From contig NZ_VUNI01000001.1 in the NCBI RefSeq assembly GCF_009695765.1, forward strand, positions 186,001-250,000: DNA of 64,000 nt, in the 5' to 3' direction. This DNA comes from Roseburia porci (GTDB taxonomy: Bacteria; Bacillota; Clostridia; Lachnospirales; Lachnospiraceae). A model generated the notes under the pieces. The model made no database searches and was not told the DNA's origin. It saw nothing but the letters and a program-made list of their open reading frames with translations. Below are positions 18,192 through 28,283 of the stretch, one piece after another. Positions within the stretch are counted from its first letter, which is position 1. The number at the start of each line of letters is the position of its first letter. Made by a program: the position numbers and the translations under genes.

Positions 18192-18226
18192 AATTAAGGA
18201 TGTCTTATAGACATCCTTAATTTTTT
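18192..18226 (+). terminator. Terminator after asp23
   Basis: A perfect 14-base stem AATTAAGGATGTCT / AGACATCCTTAATT with loop TAT is followed by TTTT. Confidence 0.93.
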
Positions 18227-18271
18227 CGAATACAATTCAGAGTTTATTTTATAGACAGAGAGGAATCAGTT

Positions 18272-18667
18272 ATGACCAGAAGAGAACAGAGAGAGAATGT
18301 ATTTAAAATATTATTTCGTGCAGAATTTCATCCATCGGAGGAAATGAAAGACCAGATTTCCGGTATTTCGGATGAGATCGAGAATATGTCAGAGAAAGAA
18401 CAGACATATATTACAGGCAAATGTGAAGATATTCTTGGACATCTGACCGAGATTGACAATGCCATCAATGAAGTGACAAAGGGCTGGAAGACGACCCGTA
18501 TGGGTAAGGTAGATCTCAGCCTGATCCGTCTTGCAGTTTATGAGATCCGCTATGAGGAGGATATTCCGACAAAAGTAGCGATCAATGAAGCAATTGAGCT
18601 TGCCAAGAAGTATGGAACCGATGAGTCTCCTGCATTTATCAATGGTGTGCTGGCTAAATTTGCATGA
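18272..18667 (+). CDS. nusB: Transcription antitermination factor NusB
   Basis: The 131-residue all-helical protein begins [18 protein letters not shown] and ends with [28 protein letters not shown], the NusB hallmark. NusB binds boxA RNA with NusE (S10) in rRNA antitermination. An AGAGAGG site precedes the ATG. Its stop overlaps the xseA start (ATGA), starting a long coupled operon. Confidence 0.97.
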   Translation: MTRREQRENVFKILFRAEFHPSEEMKDQISGISDEIENMSEKEQTYITGKCEDILGHLTEIDNAINEVTKGWKTTRMGKVDLSLIRLAVYEIRYEEDIPTKVAINEAIELAKKYGTDESPAFINGVLAKFA

Positions 18668-19869
18668 ATAAGAACGTTTATTCCGTAGGACAGGTAAATA
18701 ATTACATTAAGAATATGTTTGCCCAGGATTTTATGCTGCATCATATCAGCATAAAGGGAGAGGTGTCGAATTGCAAATACCATTCCACCGGGCATATTTA
18801 TTTTACGATCAAAGATGCCCAGGGCACTATGAATGCGATTATGTTTGCAGGAAACCGGCGTGGACTGAAGTTCACAATGAAAGAGGGCGACAAGGTGATC
18901 GTGACAGGTTCGGTCGAAGTGTATGAGCGTGATGGCAAATATCAGATCTATGCGAGGGAGATCGAACTGGATGGTGCGGGGAATTTATATTTAAAGTTTG
19001 AAGCACTGAAACGGGAACTTGAGGAGATGGGAATGTTTGCACAGGAGTACAAACTTCCAATTCCAAAATATATCCGCACACTTGGAATTGTGACGGCTCC
19101 GACAGGTGCAGCGATTCAGGATATCCGCAATATTGCATCGAGAAGGAATCCAGGAGTTCAGTTGATTTTGTACCCTGCGCTTGTTCAGGGAGACGGAGCA
19201 GCAGAAAGCATTGTAAATGGAATTCGTGCGTTAGAACAGTTGGGCGTTGACACGATCATAGTTGGACGTGGAGGTGGATCAATTGAAGATCTCTGGGCAT
19301 TTAATGAAGAGATTGTTGCACGGGCGATATTCGAATGCCGCATACCGGTGATCTCAGCAGTTGGTCATGAAACAGATTGGACAATTGCAGATTTTGTGGC
19401 AGATCTTAGAGCACCAACTCCGTCGGCTGCTGCGGAACTGGCAGTGTTTGACAGAAAACAGGCAGCTGCAGAGATCCAGTCCCAAAAGCAGCGTATGGAG
19501 CAGCTTCTGCGACAGAAAATTGCATTTTCAAGACAGAAACTGTTACATGATCAGACAAGATTACGTTATCTGAGTCCGATGAATCAGCTGAATGAGAAAC
19601 GCAGACGTACACTGGAGTATGAGGAAAAGCTGTCTGCGCAAATGGAGCGCCAGATCAAAGATAAGAAACACAAGCTGATGCTTCTTGCGGGAACATTGGA
19701 TGCGTATTCGCCAATGAAAAAGCTGGGAAACGGTTATGCTTATGTGGAAGGACCGGAAGGAAAAGCCCTGCTTCACAGCGATGATGTGAAAACATCGGAT
19801 GCGATTGCGGTACATTTGCTGGATGGAACCGTGAAAGCCGTAGTTTCGGAGGTTGTTAAGAATGAGTGA
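18664..19869 (+). CDS. xseA: Exodeoxyribonuclease VII large subunit
   Basis: The 401-residue protein has an N-terminal OB fold ([20 protein letters not shown]), the catalytic domain with [14 protein letters not shown] and [19 protein letters not shown], and then a helical arm and short C-terminal part. ExoVII degrades single-stranded DNA into oligonucleotides. It overlaps nusB by four bases and xseB by eight, so translation is coupled and the two subunits are made together. Confidence 0.97.
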   Translation: MNKNVYSVGQVNNYIKNMFAQDFMLHHISIKGEVSNCKYHSTGHIYFTIKDAQGTMNAIMFAGNRRGLKFTMKEGDKVIVTGSVEVYERDGKYQIYAREIELDGAGNLYLKFEALKRELEEMGMFAQEYKLPIPKYIRTLGIVTAPTGAAIQDIRNIASRRNPGVQLILYPALVQGDGAAESIVNGIRALEQLGVDTIIVGRGGGSIEDLWAFNEEIVARAIFECRIPVISAVGHETDWTIADFVADLRAPTPSAAAELAVFDRKQAAAEIQSQKQRMEQLLRQKIAFSRQKLLHDQTRLRYLSPMNQLNEKRRRTLEYEEKLSAQMERQIKDKKHKLMLLAGTLDAYSPMKKLGNGYAYVEGPEGKALLHSDDVKTSDAIAVHLLDGTVKAVVSEVVKNE

Positions 19870-20074
19870 AGAGAATAAGATGACACTGGAAGAACGTTTT
19901 GAATGTCTGGAAGACATTCTTGAGAAAATGGAAGAAAGCGGTGTGACATTGGATCAGTCATTTGAATTATATAAATCAGGTGTTGAGCAGGTGAAGGCAT
20001 GTAATGCAATGCTGGATCAGATGGAAAAGGCAATGCTTGTTCTGAATGAGGATGGAGAACTGGAGGAATTCTAA
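19862..20074 (+). CDS. xseB: Exodeoxyribonuclease VII small subunit
   Basis: The start was taken as ATG at 19862 ([12 protein letters not shown]), with CGGAGG upstream inside xseA. The 70-residue helical protein shows the XseB pattern LEERFECLEDILEKME and LDQSFELYKSGVEQVKAC. Several XseB copies bind each XseA chain. The stop overlaps the ispA start as TAATG. Confidence 0.95.
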   Translation: MSEENKMTLEERFECLEDILEKMEESGVTLDQSFELYKSGVEQVKACNAMLDQMEKAMLVLNEDGELEEF

Positions 20075-20970
20075 TGGATATCGAACAGAAAATTGCAACA
20101 AGGGTAACGCATATTGAAGAGATCATCAGACAGTATCTTCCAAAAGAAGAAGGATTTCAAAAGACCATTCTCGAAGCGATGAATTACAGCATTCTTGCAG
20201 GTGGAAAAAGACTTCGTCCGATGATGATGGAAGAAACGTACCATATGTTTGGCGGAACATCCAGAGTGATCGAGCCGTTTATGGCAGCGATCGAGATGAT
20301 CCACACATATTCGCTGGTTCACGATGATCTTCCTGCAATGGACAATGATGAATACCGCAGAGGAAAGAAGACGACGCATGCGGTATATGGAGAAGCCATG
20401 GGAATCCTTGCAGGAGATGCACTTTTAAATTATGCATTTGAAACTGCAACACTGGCATTTGAAATAGAACCTGGGAATCCGGCTGTTGGACGCGCACTTC
20501 GCAAGCTTGCAGTCAAATCTGGAATTTACGGTATGGTCGGCGGCCAGGTTGTGGATGTGGAATCGGAAAAGAAACCGGATGAGACGATCACCCGGGAAAA
20601 ACTGAATTTTATTTACCACCTGAAGACAGGTGCTTTGATGGAAGCAGCAATGAGTGTCGGAGCTATTCTTGCAGGTGCTTCGGAAGAAGAAGCAGCAAGA
20701 TTAGAAGAGGTTGCTGCCAGGGTTGGACTTGCGTTTCAGATTCAGGATGACATTCTGGATGTAACAAGTACATTAGAGGTGCTTGGCAAGCCAATTGGAA
20801 GCGATGAGAAGAACAATAAGGCAACTTACGTTACTTTTGAAGGAATCGAGAAGTCCAAAGAAGATGTGAAGAAACTTTCAGAGGAAGCGGTGGAGGCACT
20901 TTCTTCGTTCCAGAAGAAAGATGAATTTTTACAGGAATTGTTCATCTATCTGATCCATCGCAATAAATAA
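20074..20970 (+). CDS. ispA: Polyprenyl (farnesyl/geranyl) diphosphate synthase
   Basis: The 298-residue protein carries the two Asp-rich motifs of trans-prenyl synthases: DDLPAMD (residues 84-90) and FQIQDDILD (about 225). GGKRLRPM near residue 43 binds diphosphate. The extended bacterial first motif and family position suggest farnesyl diphosphate synthesis from IPP and DMAPP; chain length cannot be fixed by eye. It lies directly upstream of dxs, so precursor supply and condensation are in one operon. Confidence 0.94.
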   Translation: MDIEQKIATRVTHIEEIIRQYLPKEEGFQKTILEAMNYSILAGGKRLRPMMMEETYHMFGGTSRVIEPFMAAIEMIHTYSLVHDDLPAMDNDEYRRGKKTTHAVYGEAMGILAGDALLNYAFETATLAFEIEPGNPAVGRALRKLAVKSGIYGMVGGQVVDVESEKKPDETITREKLNFIYHLKTGALMEAAMSVGAILAGASEEEAARLEEVAARVGLAFQIQDDILDVTSTLEVLGKPIGSDEKNNKATYVTFEGIEKSKEDVKKLSEEAVEALSSFQKKDEFLQELFIYLIHRNK

Positions 20971-20997
20971 AGAGGACATTACCATGAGGTATTGGAT

Positions 20998-22878
20998 ATG
21001 GTATTAGATAAAATTCAAAAAGAAAATGATATAAAGAAGCTGACAACTGAAGAATTAGATCAGCTGCGGCGGGAGATCCGGGCTTTTTTAATAAAAAGCA
21101 TTTCGAAGACTGGAGGTCATCTTGCATCCAATCTTGGTGTTGTGGAGCTTACCATGGCCCTGCATTTATCATTTGATCTTCCGAAGGACAAGATTATCTG
21201 GGATGTCGGACATCAGTCTTATACACATAAAATACTAACAGGGCGCAAAGAAGGCTTTGAAAATTTAAGACAATACGGTGGAATGAGCGGCTTTCCAAAG
21301 ACCTGTGAGAGCCCATGTGACTGTTTTAACACCGGCCACAGTTCCACTTCTATTTCAGCCGGACTTGGTCTTGCAGCGGCAAGGGACATTACAGGAGAAG
21401 ATTACTCGGTTGTGTCCGTGATCGGAGATGGATCCCTGACAGGTGGAATGGCATATGAAGCAATGAATAATGCAGCATTGCTGAAATCCAACTTCATTAT
21501 TGTATTGAATGACAATAACATGTCGATTTCCGAAAATGTTGGTGGAATGAGCAAGTATCTTGGAGAGTTCAGAACCGCAGATGCATATCGTGATCTGAAA
21601 AACGGCATTATGAATTCCTTAAATAAGATTCCGGTGTATGGAGAACGTGTTGTAAAACGGATTCGCAGGACAAAGAGCGGAATCAAACAGCTGTTCATTC
21701 CTGGAATGTTATTTGAAGAAATGGGGCTTATTTATCTTGGACCCGTAGATGGAAATGATATCCAGGCGATGTGCAAGACTTTTGCCGAAGCAAAACGTGT
21801 CGACGGTGCAGTGATCGTGCATGTGCTTACGAAGAAGGGCGCCGGATATTCACCAGCAGAAAGACATCCGGCAAGATTTCACGGGGCAGAGCCATTTGAC
21901 ATTGCAACAGGACTTCCTTCCAAACCAAGAACAAAAGCCAATTATACGGATATTTTTTCAACGGTTATGAAGAAGATGGGAGAAAGAGATCCGAAGGTTG
22001 TTGCAATCACAGCAGCGATGGCAGACGGAACCGGACTAAAACGTTTCCACAATGTGTATCCGGAACGTTTCTTTGATGTGGGCATTGCAGAACAGCATGC
22101 GGTTACATTTGCAGCCGGTCTCGCAAAAGCTGGCCTAAAACCGGTTTTTGCGGTGTATTCGTCTTTCCTTCAGAGAGCGTACGATCAGATATTGCATGAT
22201 GTGTGTATTCAGAATCTTCCGGTCGTTTTTGCAATTGACCGGGCTGGCTTAGTTGGAAGTGACGGAGAAACGCATCAGGGAATCTTTGATCTGTCTTATC
22301 TGTCGACGATACCGAATATGACGGTGATGGCTCCGAAAAATAAATGGGAATTATCTGATATGATAAAATATGCAATTGCATTTGACGCTCCGATTGCAGT
22401 ACGGTATCCGCGTGGCGAGGCTTATGACGGACTGCGTGATTACAGAGCACCGGTCGCTTATGGCCGGAGTGAGATTATCTATCTGGAGAAGGGCGTGGTT
22501 CTTTTCGCACTCGGAAATATGGTCAGGATTGCGGAACAGGTTCGAAACAGACTGAAAGAGCAGGGTGTTTCATGTACTTTAATCAATGCAAGGTTTGCAA
22601 TGCCGTTTGACCGGGAGTGTATCCGTGAGATGGCAGAAAAACATTCCATTTTTGTGACGATGGAAGAAAATGTAAGAAGCGGCGGATTTGGAGAGCATGT
22701 GGAAAGCTTTATTCTGGAGGAAGAACTTCCAATGAATGTTGTAAATATTTCGATTCCTGACTGTTATGTCGAACATGGCAACGTAGAATTACTGAAACAG
22801 GAAGTTGGAATTGATGCGGACACCGTTTATCGCCGGGTCATGGACGAGATCAAGAAACAGGAGAACGAAGAAGTATGA
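20998..22878 (+). CDS. dxs: 1-deoxy-D-xylulose-5-phosphate synthase
   Basis: The start chosen is ATG at 20998 behind GAGG; a TTG six bases upstream is too close to that site. The 626 residues include the thiamine diphosphate motif GDGSLTGGMAYEAMNN, the GHQSYTHKILTGR loop, and the second-domain signature DVGIAEQHAVTFAAG. It condenses pyruvate with glyceraldehyde 3-phosphate, the entry step of the MEP isoprenoid pathway. Its stop overlaps the next start (ATGA). Confidence 0.98.
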   Translation: MVLDKIQKENDIKKLTTEELDQLRREIRAFLIKSISKTGGHLASNLGVVELTMALHLSFDLPKDKIIWDVGHQSYTHKILTGRKEGFENLRQYGGMSGFPKTCESPCDCFNTGHSSTSISAGLGLAAARDITGEDYSVVSVIGDGSLTGGMAYEAMNNAALLKSNFIIVLNDNNMSISENVGGMSKYLGEFRTADAYRDLKNGIMNSLNKIPVYGERVVKRIRRTKSGIKQLFIPGMLFEEMGLIYLGPVDGNDIQAMCKTFAEAKRVDGAVIVHVLTKKGAGYSPAERHPARFHGAEPFDIATGLPSKPRTKANYTDIFSTVMKKMGERDPKVVAITAAMADGTGLKRFHNVYPERFFDVGIAEQHAVTFAAGLAKAGLKPVFAVYSSFLQRAYDQILHDVCIQNLPVVFAIDRAGLVGSDGETHQGIFDLSYLSTIPNMTVMAPKNKWELSDMIKYAIAFDAPIAVRYPRGEAYDGLRDYRAPVAYGRSEIIYLEKGVVLFALGNMVRIAEQVRNRLKEQGVSCTLINARFAMPFDRECIREMAEKHSIFVTMEENVRSGGFGEHVESFILEEELPMNVVNISIPDCYVEHGNVELLKQEVGIDADTVYRRVMDEIKKQENEEV

Positions 22879-23678
22879 AAGAACGTTTAGATATTTTATT
22901 AGTCAATCGCGGACTGGCGCCTTCCAGAGAGAAGGCGAAGACCATGATTATGGAAGGGAATGTATTTGTAAATAATAACCGTGAAGACAAAGCAGGATCA
23001 ACATTTCCGGATGACTGTAAAATTGAGATCCACGGAACAACGTTAAAATATGTAAGCCGGGGTGGGCTGAAGTTAGAAAAGGCAATGACACACTTTGGCA
23101 TTACACTGGAAGGCAAAGTATGTATGGATATCGGAGCTTCGACGGGGGGATTTACAGACTGTATGCTTCAGAATGGTGCGGTAAAAGTATATTCTGTAGA
23201 TGTTGGATATGGACAGTTCGCCTGGAAACTGAGACAGGACCCAAGAGTCGTGTGTATGGAGAAGACAAATATCCGTTATGTGACACCGGAAGATATCGAT
23301 GATAAACTCGATTTTGCTTCCGTGGATGTTTCTTTTATATCGCTGACAAAAGTGCTTGGACCAGCAAGAGCACTTCTTACCGATCATGGACAGATGGTCT
23401 GCCTGATCAAACCTCAGTTTGAAGCCGGAAGAGAGAAGGTTGGAAAGAAAGGGGTAGTCAGAGACAAGAAGGTTCATGAGGAAGTAATCCAGAAGATTGA
23501 AGATTTTTGCCTTTCCAATGGATTTTCAATCCATAATCTGGAATATTCGCCGATTAAGGGACCGGAAGGAAACATTGAATATCTGATCTATATTGAGAAA
23601 GCTGACGAACCAGTGAAGGAGGAGTCCGTAGATCTGCATAAAGTGGTTGAAGCCGCACATGGAGAACTGGATAAATAA
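22875..23678 (+). CDS. tlyA: TlyA family rRNA 2'-O-methyltransferase
   Basis: The 267-residue protein has an N-terminal S4 RNA-binding domain (KERLDILLVNRGLAPSREKAK) and an FtsJ-like methyltransferase domain with CMDIGASTGGFTDCML as the SAM-binding loop and VDVSFISLTKVL. TlyA proteins methylate ribosomal RNA cytidines at the 2'-O position; older annotations call them hemolysins. It is in the conserved dxs-tlyA-nadK order and is coupled to dxs by a four-base overlap. Confidence 0.94.
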   Translation: MKERLDILLVNRGLAPSREKAKTMIMEGNVFVNNNREDKAGSTFPDDCKIEIHGTTLKYVSRGGLKLEKAMTHFGITLEGKVCMDIGASTGGFTDCMLQNGAVKVYSVDVGYGQFAWKLRQDPRVVCMEKTNIRYVTPEDIDDKLDFASVDVSFISLTKVLGPARALLTDHGQMVCLIKPQFEAGREKVGKKGVVRDKKVHEEVIQKIEDFCLSNGFSIHNLEYSPIKGPEGNIEYLIYIEKADEPVKEESVDLHKVVEAAHGELDK

Positions 23679-23680
23679 TC

Positions 23681-24532
23681 ATGCGCAATTTTGTACTGAT
23701 CACAAATGAACATAAAGATGAAAATTTAAAATTGAGCAAAAAAATGGTGGATTATATTGTATCACATGGCGGACAGGCAAGGATTCTTGTCAGCAAGGTG
23801 GAGCGTGCCGATGAGGGTGATTTTGAAATTGACGAGATCCCGGAAGAGACCGAGTGCATTTTTGTTCTTGGCGGGGATGGAACGCTGATACGGGCCGCAA
23901 CAAAAGTTGAGTCCAGACAGATCCCACTGATCGGCGTGAATCTCGGAACTCTGGGGTATTTATGCGAACTGGAAGAGTCAACGGTCATGAGTGCAATCGA
24001 TCGTGTTATGCATGATGAATATATGATGGAAGAACGTATGATGCTGACGGGACACAAGTCCGGAGACAGCGATTGCAGGATGGCTTTGAATGACATTGTC
24101 ATTCATCGGACCGGAGATCTTTCCATTCTGAGCCTTAATGTATATGTTAACGGAGAACTGCTGACAACTTATCATGCGGATGGTGTGATTGTTGCAACTC
24201 CGACCGGATCTACCGGGTATAACATGTCTGCCGGAGGACCGATCGTGGATCCGAAAGCGAAAATGCTTCTTTTGACACCGATCAATGCACATAATCTGAA
24301 TTCCAAGAGTATTGTACTTGGAGCCGATGACGTGATCGAGATCGAGATAGGACCAAGAAGATCACAGAAGGATGAACGGGCGGGGGTCAGCTTTGATGGA
24401 GATTCCGTGGAAAAGCTTTGTGTGGGGGAAAGATTTGTAGTTTCCCAGGCTCACCACTTTACCAGAATATGCAAACTGAGTAACAAGAGTTTTTTGGAAA
24501 TATTGCGTAAAAAAATGGAAACATATACATAG
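23681..24532 (+). CDS. nadK: NAD kinase
   Basis: The 283-residue protein has the signature FVLGGDGTLIRAATK (GGDGT, about residues 67-71), then LGTLGYLCELE and the conserved ATPTGSTGYNMSAGGPIV stretch. It phosphorylates NAD+ to NADP+. It begins two bases after tlyA in the conserved nadK-argR-recN order. Confidence 0.97.
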   Translation: MRNFVLITNEHKDENLKLSKKMVDYIVSHGGQARILVSKVERADEGDFEIDEIPEETECIFVLGGDGTLIRAATKVESRQIPLIGVNLGTLGYLCELEESTVMSAIDRVMHDEYMMEERMMLTGHKSGDSDCRMALNDIVIHRTGDLSILSLNVYVNGELLTTYHADGVIVATPTGSTGYNMSAGGPIVDPKAKMLLLTPINAHNLNSKSIVLGADDVIEIEIGPRRSQKDERAGVSFDGDSVEKLCVGERFVVSQAHHFTRICKLSNKSFLEILRKKMETYT

Positions 24533-24540
24533 GAGGTACT

Positions 24541-24993
24541 ATGAAAACAAGAAGACAATCCAAGATACTTGAACTGATTCAGAAGAATGACATTGAGACC
24601 CAGGAAGAATTATCAGCGTATCTGGTGAAAGAAGGATATAAGGTGACACAGGCGACGGTTTCCAGAGATATCCGAGAAATGAAGCTTACTAAGGTGGCAC
24701 TCAGTAATGGAAGACAGAAATATGTTGCATTAAATGATGCGAGAGAGGATATGTCGGAGAAATATGTCCGCGTTTTCCGTGATGGATTTGTATCAATGGA
24801 TATGGCACAGAATATTCTTGTGATCAAAACCGTGTCCGGAATGGCAAGTGCTGTGTGTGCAGCGATTGATGCAATGCAGATCCATGAGATTGTTGGTTCC
24901 ATTGCAGGAGATGATACCATTATGTGTGCGATCCGAACAGTGGACGATACGGTTTCGATCATGAAAAAGCTTCGAAAAATTGTAGAACAGTAG
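24541..24993 (+). CDS. argR: Arginine repressor ArgR/AhrC
   Basis: The 150-residue protein has an N-terminal winged helix (RQSKILELIQKNDIETQEEL ... VTQATVSRDIREMKL) and a C-terminal domain with IAGDDTIMCAIR, the arginine-binding and hexamerisation motif. It represses arginine synthesis and activates catabolism when arginine is bound. A perfect AGGAGG precedes the ATG. Its place before recN is conserved in Firmicutes. Confidence 0.97.
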   Translation: MKTRRQSKILELIQKNDIETQEELSAYLVKEGYKVTQATVSRDIREMKLTKVALSNGRQKYVALNDAREDMSEKYVRVFRDGFVSMDMAQNILVIKTVSGMASAVCAAIDAMQIHEIVGSIAGDDTIMCAIRTVDDTVSIMKKLRKIVEQ

Positions 24994-25069
24994 TGGGATG
25001 ATATGCGGCTGAATGCAGGCAGCATTTTTCGTAAAACGGTCATGAATTGGGAGAGTAGAAGGAGAGGCT

Positions 25070-26752
25070 ATGTTACAAAATCTGCATGTTAAAAATCTTG
25101 CTTTAATTGATGAGACAGAGGTAGAATTTACCAATGGTCTGAACATTTTATCCGGAGAGACAGGGGCTGGTAAATCAATCATTATCGGTTCGATCAATCT
25201 TGCCCTTGGTGAGAAGGTGTCGAAAGAAATGTTGAGAGACAATGGAGAGACTGCATTTGTTGAACTGATCTTCCATGTGGAAAATGAGAATACGATTGCA
25301 AAATTAAAAGCACTGGATGTTGACCCGGAGGATGGAACTGTGATTTTAAGCCGTAAGATCACATCAGGAAGAGCCGTTGGTCGTGTGAATGGGGAAGCAG
25401 TATCGGTATCACGTATGAAGGAGATTGCTTCACTTTTGATTGATATTCATGGACAGCATGAACATCAGTCACTGTTATCCAAACGAAAACATTTAGAGAT
25501 TCTGGATGCTTATGCCAAAGATGCGATTGGTGATAAAAAGGACAAGACCGCAGAGGCTTACCGCAGATATCGTGCCTTGAAGGATGAGTGGGAACATTCG
25601 AATGTGGATGCGGAAGAACGGAAAAGAGAACTTTCATTTCTGGAATACGAAGTAAAAGAGATCGAGGATGCTCAGCTTCATAATGGAGAAGATGAGGAAC
25701 TGGAACAGCAGTATCGCCGGTTTTCCAATGGCAAGAAGATCATGGAAGGGGTAAACGGAGCCTATGCGATTACCGGAGGAGAGATGGAGAATGCCTCCGA
25801 AATGATCGGACGTGCAGTCCGGGAATTGTCGGCAGTTTCTTCTTATGATGAAGCGGTTGCAGGTCTCGAGGGGCAGCTTGCAGAAGTTGACAATCTGCTT
25901 AGTGACTTTAATCATGAGATTTCTTCCTATATTTCAGGTGCGGATTTCGATGATGAGGCGTTTTATCAGATTGAAAAAAGGCTGGATCTTATCAATCATC
26001 TCAAATCAAAATACGGTAACACAATTACAGAGATCTTAAATGAGTATGAGAAGAAACAAAAACGCATACAGGTGCTCAGTGATTATGATTCGTATCTTGC
26101 AGATATGGAGAGAGAACTAAAGAAAAGCAAAGAAGAACTTGAGCAGTTCTGCAGTGAATTATCTGAGATCAGAAAGAAAGAAGCGGTAACGCTCACGAAA
26201 GCGATTCGCAGAGCACTTCTGGATCTGAATTTTTTAGATGTTACGTTTGAGATGAAGTTTGACCGGACCGAGGACTATACGGCATCTGGATACGATGCTC
26301 CGGAGTTTTTGATCTCCACGAATCCAGGAGAAACGGTAAAACCGCTTGGAAAAGTAGTGTCCGGAGGAGAATTGTCACGTATTATGCTCGGAATCAAGAC
26401 CGTTATGGCAGAAACCGATGAGATTGAGTCGTTGATTTTTGATGAGATCGACAGTGGAATCAGTGGACGGACGGCACAGATGGTTTCGGAAAAGATGAAT
26501 CTGCTTGGAAAAAATCATCAGATTATCTGTATTACGCATTTGCCGCAGATCGCAGCAATGGCAGACAGCCATTATCTGATTGAAAAGTCTGTTGAAAACC
26601 AGTCAACACATTCCAGAATCCACAAGCTGGATCAGGAACAATCGGTAAAAGAACTTGCACGAATGCTTGGTGGCGTTGAAATTACCGATACCGTTATTCA
26701 AAATGCCCGTGAGATGAAAGAGATGGCACATCAGAAAAAAGTGGATTTATAA
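25070..26752 (+). CDS. recN: DNA repair protein RecN
   Basis: The 560-residue SMC-like ATPase has Walker A GETGAGKS (about residues 29-36), a central coiled coil, the ABC signature VSGGELSRIMLGIK, and Walker B LIFDEIDSGISG. RecN acts early at double-strand breaks, holding DNA ends together. No LexA box is visible upstream, and the gene is probably read from the nusB operon. A terminator closes the unit. Confidence 0.97.
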   Translation: MLQNLHVKNLALIDETEVEFTNGLNILSGETGAGKSIIIGSINLALGEKVSKEMLRDNGETAFVELIFHVENENTIAKLKALDVDPEDGTVILSRKITSGRAVGRVNGEAVSVSRMKEIASLLIDIHGQHEHQSLLSKRKHLEILDAYAKDAIGDKKDKTAEAYRRYRALKDEWEHSNVDAEERKRELSFLEYEVKEIEDAQLHNGEDEELEQQYRRFSNGKKIMEGVNGAYAITGGEMENASEMIGRAVRELSAVSSYDEAVAGLEGQLAEVDNLLSDFNHEISSYISGADFDDEAFYQIEKRLDLINHLKSKYGNTITEILNEYEKKQKRIQVLSDYDSYLADMERELKKSKEELEQFCSELSEIRKKEAVTLTKAIRRALLDLNFLDVTFEMKFDRTEDYTASGYDAPEFLISTNPGETVKPLGKVVSGGELSRIMLGIKTVMAETDEIESLIFDEIDSGISGRTAQMVSEKMNLLGKNHQIICITHLPQIAAMADSHYLIEKSVENQSTHSRIHKLDQEQSVKELARMLGGVEITDTVIQNAREMKEMAHQKKVDL

Positions 26753-26764
26753 GAAATAAGAAAG

Positions 26765-26797
26765 AAGGAGTTACGAATGTCCGTAGCTCCTTTTTTG
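26765..26797 (+). terminator. Terminator after recN
   Basis: AAGGAGTTACG pairs with CGTAGCTCCTT (one G-U) around AATGTC, followed by TTTTTT. Confidence 0.9.
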
Positions 26798-26885
26798 TGT
26801 GTATTTTTGTTACAAGTATTTACTGCTTAAGGAAAGCAGCATATTTCAAAATGAAATACAATACATGAAAAGTGCCGGAACATCG

Positions 26886-26892
26886 CATACTA
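26886..26892 (+). promoter_or_regulatory. Possible sporulation (sigma-G/F type) -10 element of spoIVB
   Basis: CATACTA matches the -10 consensus of forespore sigma factors exactly and lies 34 bases before the spoIVB start, where a sigma-G promoter is expected from Bacillus. The -35 region is not convincing, so this is tentative. Confidence 0.4.
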
Positions 26893-26925
26893 CCATAAAA
26901 AAGCGCTAAGAAATGGAGTGAAAGT

Positions 26926-28155
26926 ATGCGTATGTGGGATCGAAGAGACCGTTGGAAAAGAAAAAAATTAAAAAGACAGATATTTTGCAATATGATAGGA
27001 TTGTATTTGTGCGGAATCGTATATTTTGCCTACAGTACATTTATGCAGAAAATCCCGGATCACGTATATCTGGAAGAGGGAAGCAGACTGGATGACCAGT
27101 TTTCTTTTCCGTTCTCCATCGATCAGGTGTCAGAAGCGGAAGGGCAGGAGGAAGCGGTATCCTGCTGCAGACTGTTTGGAGTGTTTCCGGCCAAGGAAGT
27201 TACGGTTTCTGTAGTCCCAGAGACAAAATTATATGTATCGGGCAAGATTATAGGAATCTATGGGCAGACAAACGGTGTACTAGTCCTTGGGACGAGTTCC
27301 GTGGAAGCGGTAAACGGATTAAGCTATACGCCTGCAGAGAACAAAATTAATGCAGGGGATTACATTATTTCTGTCAATCAGAAGAAGGTAGAAAAAAAAG
27401 AAGAACTGATTAAATACCTGAATCAGTATGGCGCTGATCCGATCGATCTTGGAATTGTACGTGATGGAGAGTACATCGATGTGGGAGTGACACCAGTTCC
27501 GGCAGATGATGACCGCTATATGATCGGAGTGTGGGTCAAAGATGATATGGCAGGAATCGGGACAATGACATACTATTCACAGGACAAAGCCTTTGGAGCA
27601 CTGGGGCATGGTGTCGGAGATGGAGAAAACGGAGCACTTTTATCACTCTCCGGTGGCAATATATACGGAACCCAGCTTACAGGAATCCAGAAAGGGGAAA
27701 AGGGCCAACCGGGAGAACTCGAAGGACTCATCTATTACAGCAATGATAACAAACTCGGTGCAGTGGACAGTAATTCGGATTTTGGCATTTTCGGTCAGCT
27801 TGAGGAAGAAGAGTTTTCAAAGGATGAACAGGGGGATTCGCTGTATGAGGTTGGTTATAAGCAGGATTTGAAAGAAGGTCCGGCACAGATTATTTCGAAT
27901 CTGTCCGGAGAAAAAACTTCTTATAGTATTGAGATCACATCTGTGGATTATACAGCCTCTGAGACAAACCGTGGAATTACCTTTAAAGTTACCGATGAGA
28001 GCCTGCTCGAGCAGACCGGGGGAATTGTGCAGGGGATGAGTGGAAGTCCGATCATTCAGAACGGAAAGTTTATTGGCGCAGTGACACATGTATTTGTAAA
28101 TGATCCAACGAAGGGATATGGGATCTTTGCAGAGACAATGTTGGAAGAAAAGTAA
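26926..28155 (+). CDS. spoIVB: SpoIVB serine peptidase
   Basis: The 409-residue protein has an N-terminal membrane anchor (about residues 20-38), a PDZ domain (about 110-195, INAGDYIISVNQKKVEKKEEL) and an S55 peptidase domain with the active-site His228 in GALGHGVGD and GMSGSPIIQNGK near residue 370. It is secreted from the forespore and triggers sigma-K activation by cutting SpoIVFA in Bacillus. Position after recN is conserved. It has its own promoter region with a possible sporulation -10 element. Confidence 0.96.
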   Translation: MRMWDRRDRWKRKKLKRQIFCNMIGLYLCGIVYFAYSTFMQKIPDHVYLEEGSRLDDQFSFPFSIDQVSEAEGQEEAVSCCRLFGVFPAKEVTVSVVPETKLYVSGKIIGIYGQTNGVLVLGTSSVEAVNGLSYTPAENKINAGDYIISVNQKKVEKKEELIKYLNQYGADPIDLGIVRDGEYIDVGVTPVPADDDRYMIGVWVKDDMAGIGTMTYYSQDKAFGALGHGVGDGENGALLSLSGGNIYGTQLTGIQKGEKGQPGELEGLIYYSNDNKLGAVDSNSDFGIFGQLEEEEFSKDEQGDSLYEVGYKQDLKEGPAQIISNLSGEKTSYSIEITSVDYTASETNRGITFKVTDESLLEQTGGIVQGMSGSPIIQNGKFIGAVTHVFVNDPTKGYGIFAETMLEEK

Positions 28156-28283
28156 AATTTTTGTATAAAAATACATTTCTTTATTGAAAACTATTTACAA
28201 ATATGAAAGGAAGTGGTAACATTCTAAGAAATGTATATAATTCATATCGCAATAGTAGGAAATAAGGAAAGGCGGAGCGGACT

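Noticed and set aside
28156-28283. T-box, SAM riboswitch or other RNA control before cysK
   Set aside because: No T-box sequence, S-box core or terminator/antiterminator pair is visible; only a TATAAT and short A/T-rich repeats.
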